From the NCBI RefSeq assembly GCF_000210295.1, contig NC_026743.1, positions 1,364,001 to 1,428,000 on the forward strand: a stretch of 64,000 nt of DNA, read 5' to 3'. A program made the position numbers and the translations under genes. Each line of letters starts with the position of its first letter. Position 1 is the stretch's first letter. Under the pieces are notes generated by a model, which worked only from the letters and a program-made list of their open reading frames with translations, had not been told where the DNA came from and made no database searches. Below, piece after piece: positions 8,212 through 20,934 of this stretch. The DNA comes from Trypanosoma brucei gambiense DAL972 (taxonomy: Eukaryota; Euglenozoa; Kinetoplastea; Trypanosomatida; Trypanosomatidae).

Positions 8212-8805
8212 CTACGGGCAGGTCGTGGAGTCTCCAAACCCCTTTTCGTGCATTTGACACCTAAACTTTTTCGCTTTCACAATGAAAACGTCCGGGGGAA
8301 TCTCGGAAAGAGGTGGTATAACTGAGGCGGTTGTGCAGGTTCGAAGGCTTTGCCCATCTATAGCAAGGTGATTTCCAGCCGTACCGTTCATTTCATGCAC
8401 CGACACTTCGCCCCAGAGAAAATAGCTCGGTTGAGCGGCATCAGCAACAACAACAAAAGAGAGGAAAAACGATCGTAGTTGTTCCACCTTCATGTTTCCC
8501 CAACCCGCGCCGCAGGCATGAGGAACGCAAGCCTGCGCTACACAACCAGTAAGGGTGACCGCCACAGTTCCCTGCACTTGATTCATTTCGAAATGCAAAA
8601 TTGCGCGTCCTCCTCGCCGCCTGCAAAAAATGGGATCAACGCTCAGTTGTTTTAGTGGTGTTCTGTAATCCTGGCGCAGAAAAGTGGTGTTAAGATTTAA
8701 TTCCTTCAGCCCCCAAGCATCTCGTGACTGCAAGAAAATGAAGAGAAGCATTACAACACCGATATACCACCAGCGAACGCATGAGAATAAGACAGCGCTG
8801 GGCAT
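8212..8805 (-). CDS. Hypothetical membrane-anchored protein, 197 aa
   Basis: I do not recognise this family. Seen: a short basic/aromatic N-terminus followed by one hydrophobic segment (about residues 12-27, GVVMLLFIFLQ), which would serve as a signal anchor or uncleaved signal peptide. The rest has mixed beta-type composition with several cysteines (including CVAQACVPHAC near residue 90) and two N-x-S/T sites near residues 39 and 140, suggesting an ER-luminal or surface-exposed domain. It is the last gene of the minus-strand unit, next to the strand-switch region. The start is the ATG at 8805. Composition and length support a real gene, but there is no functional clue. Confidence 0.55.
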   Translation of the reverse strand: MPSAVLFSCVRWWYIGVVMLLFIFLQSRDAWGLKELNLNTTFLRQDYRTPLKQLSVDPIFCRRRGGRAILHFEMNQVQGTVAVTLTGCVAQACVPHACGAGWGNMKVEQLRSFFLSFVVVADAAQPSYFLWGEVSVHEMNGTAGNHLAIDGQSLRTCTTASVIPPLSEIPPDVFIVKAKKFRCQMHEKGFGDSTTCP

Positions 8806-9196
8806 GGTTCCTCCATCAAGACGAAAACTGGGCGCAACAGCAAGATTGGTGCAAACGAAAGCTCGAAGAAGATATGGGCCAAGTCAAGTGTACAGAACAG
8901 AGCGACTCCAAAGGTCGGTGCGTGCGTGCAGTCGGCCCCCCCCCCCCATAAGTTTCATAAGGGATAAAATATCCCTCTATATCCCACGCCAAGCGTCATT
9001 TCCTCTTCTTGCGTACCTTCGCGTCGCGTCTTCGAAGCCATCCTCCTCCAGAACAGCGATACGGGTTTGCGATAGGACAGCTGAGGTTCCATGCACAGGT
9101 TAAAGCGTTATTTTATTATTATTTTTTTTATTTCTCCGAATCCCACCCCCCCCCCTCCAGCCGCTCGTTGTGGCGTAGCTTCTCATTTGCTTCGCG
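8806..9196 (-). other. Intergenic spacer
   Basis: This is the 3' UTR of the TMEM222-like gene and the 5' leader of the 197-aa gene. It holds C and T homopolymers around 8938-8946 and 9110-9160. No further gene is seen. Confidence 0.5.
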
Positions 9197-9784
9197 TCAA
9201 CCCAAGAGTGCAGCGGCGGTCACACAAAGGGCGACGATAACGAGGAAGGGAAGATGGGCTTTTAAGAAGCGACCGGGACTCACGTAGCGACCGTGAATGG
9301 CAAGGCCCCATGCAATCCAAAACATATTCCACGGCCGCCGTGGTCCGTTTGTCATTTCCTCCAAAACAGACGCGACGTAAGAGTGGCAGTTGTTTGTGAA
9401 GAAATTGTACGTTTGTGTTTTGCGGAAACGCGTCGTAACGCCGCTTAGAGCTCTGTCGTACTCCTCCGTCTCCCGTCGCCTTCTCTCTTCTACATCCCCC
9501 GACAACAAACCACCCGGAGGAAATCGGGAGGATGGAACGTACATGGCTGAAATGTCCCAATATTTTACGGGGTTTCCAAACAACATGTGATCCACTCCAA
9601 TGCAATACGACCCCTCAAAGTCAAATATTCTGCCAGTGGAATCACATATTCCCACGTGACCCACAAAGGGAAACAACCACGAGACCAGGGGGATATCGGT
9701 CCACACAATGCAGAACGGGTAACGCTCCGGGGTCACAGAGGAAGTTGAGGTTGTGTTGTCACTCATTGCGCTCCGCCTTGTCAT
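9197..9784 (-). CDS. TMEM222/RTE1-like (DUF778) membrane protein, 195 aa
   Basis: Member of the TMEM222 / plant RTE1 family (DUF778) of Golgi/ER membrane proteins, whose biochemical role is poorly defined. In plants RTE1 acts on an ethylene receptor. Seen: the family blocks WTDIPLVSWLFPFVGHVGIC, RIFDFEG, DHMLFGNPVKYW and TYNFFTNNCHSYVA, in the usual order and spacing, with the conserved His near residue 43 and the Asn-Cys-His near 132-134. Hydrophobic segments lie near residues 153-165 and at the extreme C-terminus (about 178-195). Length is normal. The longest frame begins with GTG, so the ATG at 9784 is used; a second ATG six codons later (9766) is also possible. The NCH arrangement is reminiscent of papain-like folds, but catalysis is not established. 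Confidence 0.85.
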   Translation of the reverse strand: MTRRSAMSDNTTSTSSVTPERYPFCIVWTDIPLVSWLFPFVGHVGICDSTGRIFDFEGSYCIGVDHMLFGNPVKYWDISAMYVPSSRFPPGGLLSGDVEERRRRETEEYDRALSGVTTRFRKTQTYNFFTNNCHSYVASVLEEMTNGPRRPWNMFWIAWGLAIHGRYVSPGRFLKAHLPFLVIVALCVTAAALLG

Positions 9785-9853
9785 TACCACTGTTGCGTAT
9801 GGCGTATTTGGTGTTCCTAAACTTGAAGTAAAAATATTCTAAAACCCTTGAAA

Positions 9854-9880
9854 GTGTGTGTGTGTGTGTGTGTGTGTGTG
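9854..9880. repeat. (TG)n microsatellite
   Basis: About 13 uninterrupted TG units; likely length-polymorphic between strains. Confidence 0.9.
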
Positions 9881-10054
9881 GAAGTGAAAATGAAGCTCGT
9901 AGACTCCAACACTCCTCACCTAGTCCTCTATTTCTCCATTTAAGGTGAATGTGACAGCGCGGATGAGAAGCTACCATATAAATTCATCGCTTTGCGTCGT
10001 TCGGACAATGAAATGCGATGCCTACGCACCCTCATCGGACGGAATTAACCGCTT

Positions 10055-10093
10055 CTGTCTTGTTTCTCACGTCTTTTTTTTTTTGTTTTGCAG
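10055..10093 (+). promoter_or_regulatory. Antisense splice-acceptor-like sequence
   Basis: A long T-rich tract ends in TTTTGCAG at 10086-10093 on the plus strand, opposite to all neighbouring genes. Downstream there is only a 25-codon open frame. It may be inert, or may be used by rare antisense transcripts. Confidence 0.3.
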
Positions 10094-10559
10094 GTGGAGG
10101 AACGACATGATTCATCAACATTGGTCAACCTATAGCATCCCCCCATCTCCTCATCTCGAAAGGAACACAGAGTGCATGATGTAACATTCCAAATAAACAA
10201 AATAAAATAAACGGCAAGAAATAAAAAAAATCAATTGCGAAAACAAACACGGAGCGAAAGTGCCGTAACCCCCCCCCCCCAAAAAAAAAAATTATGAAAA
10301 AATTAGGCACCGCACCTTTGTAACATATATATCCCGCATGTCACCTTCGACAATGCTGCAACAAAAGTCACAATAATATTATTTGAGCATCGCAATGATG
10401 CGCCTTCAGTGCAACAGAAACAAGGGTGACAGAAAATCACCCTTGACTTTCCATGGGCCTGTTTTCCACTCTCAGAATCTGGCTTTATTGAATGCATTTC
10501 TTCGCCGATGGGCCCTCTCCTAAAAATTCCGTAACGATAGCAAAACTATTTTTTCGCCC

Positions 10560-11369
10560 TCATTCAGTAAACAAGTAATTCCGTACATTAGCCCTACCAA
10601 ACGATATGCTAGCAACCTCCTCCGCGATATTTCCATTTGCGGCACCGACCAATGTTAAGAGCGGCATCAGGTGCTCGTGTTCACGGAGTGGTTGCGCTTC
10701 AGTGAAGCCCTCCATTGTTTTTACACGCTCCATCGCCTTCAGGCGGTCCTCAGGAAGCGTCGCAACCTCATTTTTACATAGGATGGAAGTCAATGCATCT
10801 CCAAACTTCCTCCCAGCTTCCTCGCGGTTAAAATGCGCAAAATGGTGCATGGTGGAGCCACTTCCAATAAACATTACAGCATCAGAGCGTAAGGGACGGA
10901 GAGCCTTCCCCATGCGTATGTGCTCCGCAGGATCACCGGATCGCAACACAGACAGAGGTACCACAGGGATATTGGCCTCGGGGAACATGATCATGAGTGG
11001 GACAAACACGCCGTGGTCAAGAAGCCGCTCGGGTTCCATTTCCGCATGAAATCCTCCAACCGTGAGAGCATTCACAATGGCAGCAGCAAGTGGCGCATTA
11101 CCCGGCACGGGATATCGAAACTTATAGCTTTCTTCTGGAAATCCATAGTAGTCAAACAGTAGAGAGGGCCGCTCCGCTCCGCCAACTTTTGGTGTATTCG
11201 TCTCATAATGTGCAGAAATCACAACAATGGCTTTCGGAAGGCCAAAACGATTCTCTAAAAGTTTCCGGTGGCTCTTAAGGGCATCAACCAACATTTTGTG
11301 CCCCTCATCCCGCAATAACGGCAAGGGGCCACCGCCATGACACACAAATAGTGAGGGGTACACCGTCAT
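10560..11369 (-). CDS. LigB/DODA-type extradiol dioxygenase-like protein, 269 aa
   Basis: Member of the class III extradiol dioxygenase (LigB, DODA/YgiD) family, non-haem metal enzymes that cleave aromatic catechol rings. The substrate here is unknown. Seen: FVCHGGGP (His11), SAHYE (His54), LLDHGVFVPL (His119), GSGSTMHHF (His175-176) and EHEHLMPLLTLVGAA (His233). These match the family's metal ligands (His11, His54, His233) and acid/base histidines. Length is typical. An apparent 55-residue hydrophobic extension in the longest frame is translated polypyrimidine tract: the AG at 11382-11383 follows it, 13 nt before the ATG at 11369, so the short form is chosen. No targeting signal is seen. All key histidines are intact, so it is probably active. 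Confidence 0.85.
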   Translation of the reverse strand: MTVYPSLFVCHGGGPLPLLRDEGHKMLVDALKSHRKLLENRFGLPKAIVVISAHYETNTPKVGGAERPSLLFDYYGFPEESYKFRYPVPGNAPLAAAIVNALTVGGFHAEMEPERLLDHGVFVPLMIMFPEANIPVVPLSVLRSGDPAEHIRMGKALRPLRSDAVMFIGSGSTMHHFAHFNREEAGRKFGDALTSILCKNEVATLPEDRLKAMERVKTMEGFTEAQPLREHEHLMPLLTLVGAANGNIAEEVASISFGRANVRNYLFTE

Positions 11370-12507
11370 GAGTAGTAAGAACTTTGGTAATTTGTTTGTT
11401 CCATCAACCGCGATACCGCATAATATTGAAACAACAAAAACAGAACGAAATGAAACAAAAAGAAACAAAAAAAAAAGAAGCAACAAAAAAATGAATAGAT
11501 AAATCCGCGGCAGTAAAGATTTTAATGTTACCAATTAGATAATTGTGTGCATTGGAGGCGCTCCAAACACTCAAACAACAGAGCGAAGCCTCCATTGGTG
11601 GATGAAGTTGTGTCACATAAAGTAAGAGGCCGGCACGATAGAAACGAACAAACAAAACGCACGTATTCACATTCAAAAACCCATCGCCCAGAGCATGACA
11701 CCGAAAAGTGACCTCTGTAACGACGATGGCTACGACCGCAACTACTACTATAAGAGGCCGCTACATATATCCAAATAAAAACAACAACAACAACACAAAA
11801 GAGGAGTGCTGTATAACATGCGCCCCATTGGATCACCTGTTTCCTATGTTTTCCTTCCATTACTCCTTTGCTCCATTACAGTCCTCCTCCTCCTCCTCCA
11901 AACTCACGCACACACACGCGTACACACACGCGTACACACTCTGTTCACGCCTTCTCCTCCGTGCACAAGGCACAAAAGGAAGAAAAAAGAAAAAGAAAAA
12001 AAAGTACACATACATAGAGTCTCCACTAAACTAATGGATTCAACTTAACGGAGCGCCCTATACATTTTGCACATTTGCACTCGTTGGCGGCAAACAGGAA
12101 TAACACCCTTCTGTTACATCTGTATTTTCCCCTCATTTATTTCTCTTCCTTACCCGCCATTCCAAGGGAAAGTGTGCACCATAAAAGACAAAGGGTCAAA
12201 AAAGAAAAGATCCAGCACGGTGTCATTGTAAAGGGAGATACCGTGCACAAAAGGTAAAGCACACAATCTTCAAGGGATAAAAACAAAAGGAAGAATTGTG
12301 TGAAAAAAAGGGGGGAAACGGTTGTAGCAGGAAGGAAAAGGAGAGGAAAAAAAAAACAAAATTAAAGCTCACGGTGACGGAAGTAGGCGATAGCACACAC
12401 ACAAAAAAAGCATTTCGCAATGAGAAGCAACGAAAAGACGACACGCCGACGGGGAAAATGTGCATAAGGAAGCGCAATCTCAACTTAAGTTGTTGAATGT
12501 ACTGCAT
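11370..12507 (-). other. Long non-coding stretch upstream of the dioxygenase
   Basis: This holds the dioxygenase leader and a long, low-complexity interval rich in A/T and CA repeats (for example 11905-11940). No open frame has convincing coding character. Confidence 0.5.
11382..11383 (-). promoter_or_regulatory. Trans-splice acceptor AG
   Basis: On the minus strand a long T/C-rich tract (about 11425-11510) is followed by the first clear AG at 11382-11383, just upstream of the ATG at 11369. It decides the start of the dioxygenase gene. Confidence 0.6.
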
Positions 12508-12789
12508 TTACCGCCGTACCTCGTGCAAATAACACCAACAACAACATCCCCCCGCAAAAACATTTATTCCTTCAGCCAACCGCTGATGCGCTGGCATTGG
12601 CGTTTTAGCGTCTCTTGTTTCCTCGCTGTGCACCGTTGTTGTTTCAATAAGGAGAATATTTGGCCTTTTAACCCGAACACATGCGAAGAGATACACACAT
12701 GCACACACGGAAAAACAAAAAACAAAACAAAAACACCTCGGAAGGGCTCGCTGCTGCCCTGTAGAAGCGCAAGTCAACGATCGATACAT
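12508..12789 (-). CDS. Possible small Cys-rich membrane protein, 93 aa
   Basis: Candidate small gene that would be missed by length filters. Seen: an excellent polypyrimidine tract ending in CAG at about 12813-12845 (minus strand), and the first ATG after it, 23 nt downstream, opens a 93-codon frame. The peptide has a hydrophobic Cys/Phe/Val-rich segment (about residues 18-38) and a second Cys cluster near the end (GGCCCWCYL). No family is recognised and the composition is unusual, so the transcript could instead be non-coding. It lies between adenylate kinase and the dioxygenase, in the same direction as both. Confidence 0.3.
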   Translation of the reverse strand: MYRSLTCASTGQQRALPRCFCFVFCFSVCACVYLFACVRVKRPNILLIETTTVHSEETRDAKTPMPAHQRLAEGINVFAGGCCCWCYLHEVRR

Positions 12790-12812
12790 TCAAACCTTTC
12801 CACCGTCAACAA

Positions 12813-12814
12813 CT
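12813..12814 (-). promoter_or_regulatory. Strong trans-splice acceptor AG in a gene-poor stretch
   Basis: The minus strand reads a tract of about 28 nearly pure pyrimidines ending CCCAACAG. It predicts a processed transcript starting at 12812 that no long gene explains. Confidence 0.5.
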
Positions 12815-13186
12815 GTTGGGAGGAAAAGAAACAAAAAAAACACGAGTGGGCACACAGCCTTACGTGTTGTATATATTCTTTGGTACGTGTCGGTCTATCC
12901 GCCTCCTGTACCGTACGCGCCATGATACGCGGTTCCAACTACACGGAAGCACGTTAACCGCACATCCTGCAATTGTCGGAGGCAATGGACACGAATTCCG
13001 TTAAGCGGTAATTTCTGGTACAAAAGTCGCTCAGTAAACCAGTTAACATTCCCCCTTTGAACGCCCATTTTGTTCCCTCTTGTTTTCGTTCATTTCTCTT
13101 TCTTTCCATTCTTCTATACAAGGTTACGGTTCGGACGCCTTTTCCCTTGTGCTTTTTTGTAATATTTATTTGCTTATATATATATA

Positions 13187-13217
<31 letters not shown>

Positions 13218-13286
13218 TTCTTTGATTCTTGTGCAAAACTCCCCACCCCCATTGCCACTGCAATGTTTTTTCCCTCCCCCCCCCCG
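12815..13286 (-). other. Adenylate kinase 3' UTR and intergenic region
   Basis: Contains TA and TTTA repeats (about 13173-13217) and C-rich homopolymers just after the adenylate kinase stop. No gene is seen. Confidence 0.5.
13173..13217. repeat. TA and TTTA microsatellite
   Basis: A short TA run followed by about seven TTTA units in the 3' UTR of the adenylate kinase gene. Confidence 0.8.
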
Positions 13287-13934
13287 TTACAACTTGCTCT
13301 TTTCGATACGAAGAAGTTCATCCACTTTTGTGGCCACTGATTTGAGCACAACGGGAAGCGGAGGGTTGCCATCAACTTCCAACACCCTCCCACGGTAATA
13401 TTCCATGAGGGATGCCTTCTGCTTCAGATAAACCTGCATGCGGCGTCTGTGCTTTTCCCTGTTGTCGTCTGAGCGAATCAAAAGACGACCCATAATTTCT
13501 TGCGGCGATGGATCGCTCTTTAGGTTGTAAATGCGGCCGGTCACTGGGTCTAAACGGCGGAACACGCAACGTTCCTCAAGTTTAATCTCGTCAACATCGA
13601 TAAAAATCATCGCATCCACCTTGAATCCATTGGCGGCAAGCGTCTCCGCCTGTGCTCGGGTGCGTGGGAAACCATCAAGGAGAATTCCCCTTCCTTTTGT
13701 GTCAGGGCGTTGAAGGCGGTTAATAATCATGGCAACAACCACATGGTCTGGTATTAGTTGTCCCTCACTCATAAGACCCTCAACCTGCCGACCGATTGCA
13801 CTACCCTTCTTCACTTCCTCTCGTAAGAGATTCCCCGTGCTTACGTGAATAAAATCATAACGACGGACAAGAAACTCGCTCGCAGTCCCTTTGCCACATC
13901 CCGGCGCTCCAAATAAAAGGATATGCAGACCCAT
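13287..13934 (-). CDS. Adenylate kinase, glycosomal (C-terminal SKL), 215 aa
   Basis: Adenylate kinase (ATP + AMP = 2 ADP). Seen: P-loop GAPGCGKGT at residues 9-17; the AMP-binding STGNLLREE block at about 32-40; DGFPRTRAQ at 87-95; and a lid starting FRRLDPVTGRIY near 125-136 and ending LLIRSDDN near 151-158. The C-terminus is -Ser-Lys-Leu, the canonical PTS1 peroxisomal/glycosomal import signal. In trypanosomes the glycosome houses most of glycolysis, so this isoform would balance adenylates inside that organelle. T. brucei has a family of adenylate kinases in different compartments; this appears to be a glycosomal one. The start is the ATG at 13934, with the P-loop at the expected distance. 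Confidence 0.93.
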   Translation of the reverse strand: MGLHILLFGAPGCGKGTASEFLVRRYDFIHVSTGNLLREEVKKGSAIGRQVEGLMSEGQLIPDHVVVAMIINRLQRPDTKGRGILLDGFPRTRAQAETLAANGFKVDAMIFIDVDEIKLEERCVFRRLDPVTGRIYNLKSDPSPQEIMGRLLIRSDDNREKHRRRMQVYLKQKASLMEYYRGRVLEVDGNPPLPVVLKSVATKVDELLRIEKSKL

Positions 13935-14735
13935 TCTTCAATTTATAAACAAACAAAGGTTCGTTATGAAACACAGCCCGCTACACGCTGACACTTCCTC
14001 CACGCTAATAGACAACCCTTTTCCTTGTATATTTGCTTGCTATTTGTCTTCCGTCATGTAAACTCCCCGTACGGGAAACTGGTTAAGTGTTCACCAAGAA
14101 AAGGGGCGCTAACACAACTGTTAAAAAAATAAAATAAAATAGAAAACAGAAGAGTTAAAAAGGATGGATGAGGACCAGTGCAGGTGCTGATTTAAGGAGC
14201 AAACAATAGAAATCCTACCCTAGGTGATGCCGAACCGGCTCTGCGTGAAGCGTTAAACTCTCTCAAGACCCTCCATATTTTTTTTTTGGGGGGCTATTTC
14301 CTCAACTTCACGCGCCGTGCTGCGTTTGGCCACTTCTTATCTTTCCTACGGCGCATGAGTAGGCGAAAAGCAAGGAGAAGAGAAGAGAAGGGATGGAAAA
14401 AAAAAATGGGGAGTAAGAAAACCACAGGACGCGAGTCGTCATTTCCCCCCTCTCACTTTCCCTCCCTTTTCTTTAAAAAGTTGCTGCTCAGCACACCATC
14501 CCAAATGTGACTTGGGTACGGAAAGAGCAGCTTTCAACATAAAAAAATATAAAAAAAAAGAAGTGGGGAAGCTCCCACAAGAATTACCACGAAGGGCATC
14601 TACGTCCACGAAGAGGAAAAATATATATATATACAAAAACTTCCGTTTTCCTAGTGCGGAAGACAAACAGAAGTTTTTGTCTGTTTTTTTTCTCTCTTCG
14701 TCAACTTATTCAGTCGGTAAAGGGTAAAATCCCAC
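13935..14735 (-). other. VCP 3' UTR and adenylate kinase leader
   Basis: Low-complexity A/T-rich spacer with purine-rich blocks (pyrimidine tracts on the minus strand near 14360-14410). No further gene is seen; the small frames on both strands are low-complexity. Confidence 0.5.
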
Positions 14736-18575
<3,840 letters not shown>

Positions 18576-20306
18576 TTACTTTGATAGCATCGGGGCGAAA
18601 GTAAAATAAATTCCTGCTACCCACACAAAGAGACTAAAAATAATGTACGCGTACCACCTGCAGTCGAAGGGGTTATCGGGGAATGTACAAAATATTTTCA
18701 TGTAGTCACAAAAAGAAAGTTCTGCGCTCACACCATCAACATCAGTACTGCTACGTGCATTTTCCACACGCTCGGTGAAAATGGCGAGGAGAGCGGGAAG
18801 CGTTACCATAAGGTGTATGCCAGTAAATGCCCCCAAGAAACCAGCGAAAAGGCTAACAGTCTCCGCACCAATACTTGCGGCGATGGCTCCAACAAAAATG
18901 TTAAAGGTTACGCGAACCATCACAAACATCGATTTCTCTCTGTGAAGCTCAATGCCCAACGCCCTGTCTAGTAACTGTATGGCTGGCACAAACTGGATAG
19001 GGTAGCCAAAAATGAGACTCAATCCGAGCAGCACTTGCATGAGCACCTTCATTGTGCTGGCTGGCATCGCGAGTACCACCGATGACTCCAACGCTTCCCC
19101 ATAAGCTAAATAACCAAGAACACCAAAGAAAACATATAGTGCAACAATGGAGGCGTTAACGTACTTTACCACTTTTTCAAACTTCGGGTAGTCTTCGGGA
19201 GAAATGCTGTTTTCTACAGGAAGAACCACACCAATACCTTCTAGGGAAAACACGTGGCCCGAAATAAAGAGAAATATGCGCATTGTCGGCACAATTGCCC
19301 ACACTTCAGGAGCCACACCGGTTGTTGAAAGGGAACACACCTCTTCGGCTGTTGCTCCCGCAAGAACCACCATAACAAACACCGCTGCAATCATTGACAT
19401 GTACGCCAGGAAACCCAGGCGATGCGAAACAAAGGTCATGAATGTCACCACCACAATACTAATAAAAACGAACAGTTTGTACAAGTCATGACCGGTAAAG
19501 AACTCTGCAAACAGTGATGAGGCATACTGTATGTACACTACACAAAACCCAAACTGTGTAAACAACAGTGAAAACTTGGCAAAGTGCATCCACAACTTTC
19601 CCAATACATACTTTACCACGGCCGGGTAGGTACGTGCACCTGTGTGGCCAATAATTTGCTTGGCACGAATAAGAGCCAACACACAGTCAATGATTAACCA
19701 TCCCATCAGCACAACAACTACCCCGCCCAGAGCATATCCGGCGTCTCGGTAATAAGCTGGAAGAAGAAAAACACCCGTACCCACATTTCCCTTGAATATG
19801 TGAAAGGCAGCACGACCCAGCGAGGTGTACGATTGTCCGCTGCTCGGGACGAAGGTGCCACTCCGAAAGGAGCACTCCAACGCGTCTGTTAATTGCGGTC
19901 CAAGAGAGTGTCTGTCCAACTCGTCACAATCCTGTACACTGCCATATGTGAAACGGGTAAATCCGTCACCAACTGATGCCAAATCACTACCCCTTGAAGA
20001 ACTTGGCCCAACCCTTTCTTTAGCACACCCCGGCGTTAGTGGTTGATCGAGCGATTCACCACTAAAGCGTTCCCCGTGGAACACTTCTCGAGGGGTTGCA
20101 GTTATTTTCGGACTTTTGAGTGGTGGTGAAAGCGACAGACGCGAATCAGCGGGTTGGGTTTGCGACGGTGACGCCACAGTTCGTGCTGAGGCAGCGCCTG
20201 AAATAAGAGTTCCACTTCTGGAAATGTCGGCGCCTTCCCCTTCCGGTTGAAAAATGGCGTCAACGGGTACCTCATATGGGGGGTGAATACCCTCACGACT
20301 TGTCAT
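18576..20306 (-). CDS. AAAP-family amino acid transporter, 576 aa
   Basis: Amino acid/auxin permease (AAAP; SLC36/AVT3-AVT4-like) transporter, likely moving amino acids with protons across the plasma or an acidic-organelle membrane. Seen: the family hallmark FKGNVGTGVFLLP at about 171-183 in the first membrane helix, followed by about ten more hydrophobic helices to the C-terminus (ending FAPMLSK). The first ~160 residues are hydrophilic, Ser/Pro-rich and probably cytoplasmic, with several SP/TP sites; this is long for trypanosome members, which I recall as having shorter tails. The GNVGTGVF signature is typical of vacuolar/lysosomal and SLC36 types. It is a single gene here, not part of a tandem array. 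The substrate cannot be read from the sequence. Confidence 0.92.
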   Translation of the reverse strand: MTSREGIHPPYEVPVDAIFQPEGEGADISRSGTLISGAASARTVASPSQTQPADSRLSLSPPLKSPKITATPREVFHGERFSGESLDQPLTPGCAKERVGPSSSRGSDLASVGDGFTRFTYGSVQDCDELDRHSLGPQLTDALECSFRSGTFVPSSGQSYTSLGRAAFHIFKGNVGTGVFLLPAYYRDAGYALGGVVVVLMGWLIIDCVLALIRAKQIIGHTGARTYPAVVKYVLGKLWMHFAKFSLLFTQFGFCVVYIQYASSLFAEFFTGHDLYKLFVFISIVVVTFMTFVSHRLGFLAYMSMIAAVFVMVVLAGATAEEVCSLSTTGVAPEVWAIVPTMRIFLFISGHVFSLEGIGVVLPVENSISPEDYPKFEKVVKYVNASIVALYVFFGVLGYLAYGEALESSVVLAMPASTMKVLMQVLLGLSLIFGYPIQFVPAIQLLDRALGIELHREKSMFVMVRVTFNIFVGAIAASIGAETVSLFAGFLGAFTGIHLMVTLPALLAIFTERVENARSSTDVDGVSAELSFCDYMKIFCTFPDNPFDCRWYAYIIFSLFVWVAGIYFTFAPMLSK

Positions 20307-20934
20307 TGTGCGAAGTAAGTTAAGTGTATTACAAAACTAAATAATAATAATAATCACTACTATCGTTGTTATCGTTATTTATTGCGATTATTGCGAAACC
20401 ACCAGCCAGTTTATATAGGTATATTTGTGAGGTTTTTCCTCAAAGCTCCGCTACTGCTGCTACAACCTGAGCACGCTGTGGGCTACACCACCAACACAAG
20501 TACGCAGACACACAAACGAGCTGCAGCTACTACCAAAGAAATGAGGGAAAAAAGGAAAATACAGAACTTTAGCTCATTTCTGGGCAAGGAGCCAACACAA
20601 GTCGCATTCTCCTCATGTGAATGCCAAGTACTTTGGGAAGACGGAGGCGAAACAAAAGTGGTGTACCACTTAACCTTCTCGGCTTTTCTCTTTAACGCCT
20701 GCGCACCTTTTGTGTGATTTCATTTAGAAACATCTCAACCGATCTAATACATTAAGTGGGTTTTGGTGCAGAGGAATTGATCAAGATAGAGTGAGCCAAG
20801 GGAGCTGTGTTTTTAAAAAAAAAGGAGAGAGAAAACAAGACCAAAGCACAATAGTAACGACCACAGAAAACATGTTCTCTCCTTTACCTTTTTCTTACTA
20901 TTCAACTTGCTACCCATGCCAACGTGCCCCAACC
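20307..20934 (-). other. Intergenic spacer
   Basis: This is the 3' UTR of the pseudoprotease gene and the transporter leader, with AAT/ATT repeats near 20338-20355. No gene is seen. Confidence 0.5.

Larger units (their letters stand above)
9785..10559 (-). other. Intergenic spacer with TG repeat
   Basis: Non-coding on the minus strand. It contains a (TG)n run at 9854-9880, whose minus-strand CA repeat sits upstream of the TMEM222-like gene, and C10/A12 homopolymers near 10268-10292. A textbook acceptor on the opposite (plus) strand lies at 10055-10093. Confidence 0.5.

Noticed and set aside
11370..11534. 55-residue hydrophobic N-terminal extension of the dioxygenase
   Set aside because: It is the translation of the polypyrimidine tract upstream of the splice acceptor; the family's normal N-terminus begins at the ATG at 11369.
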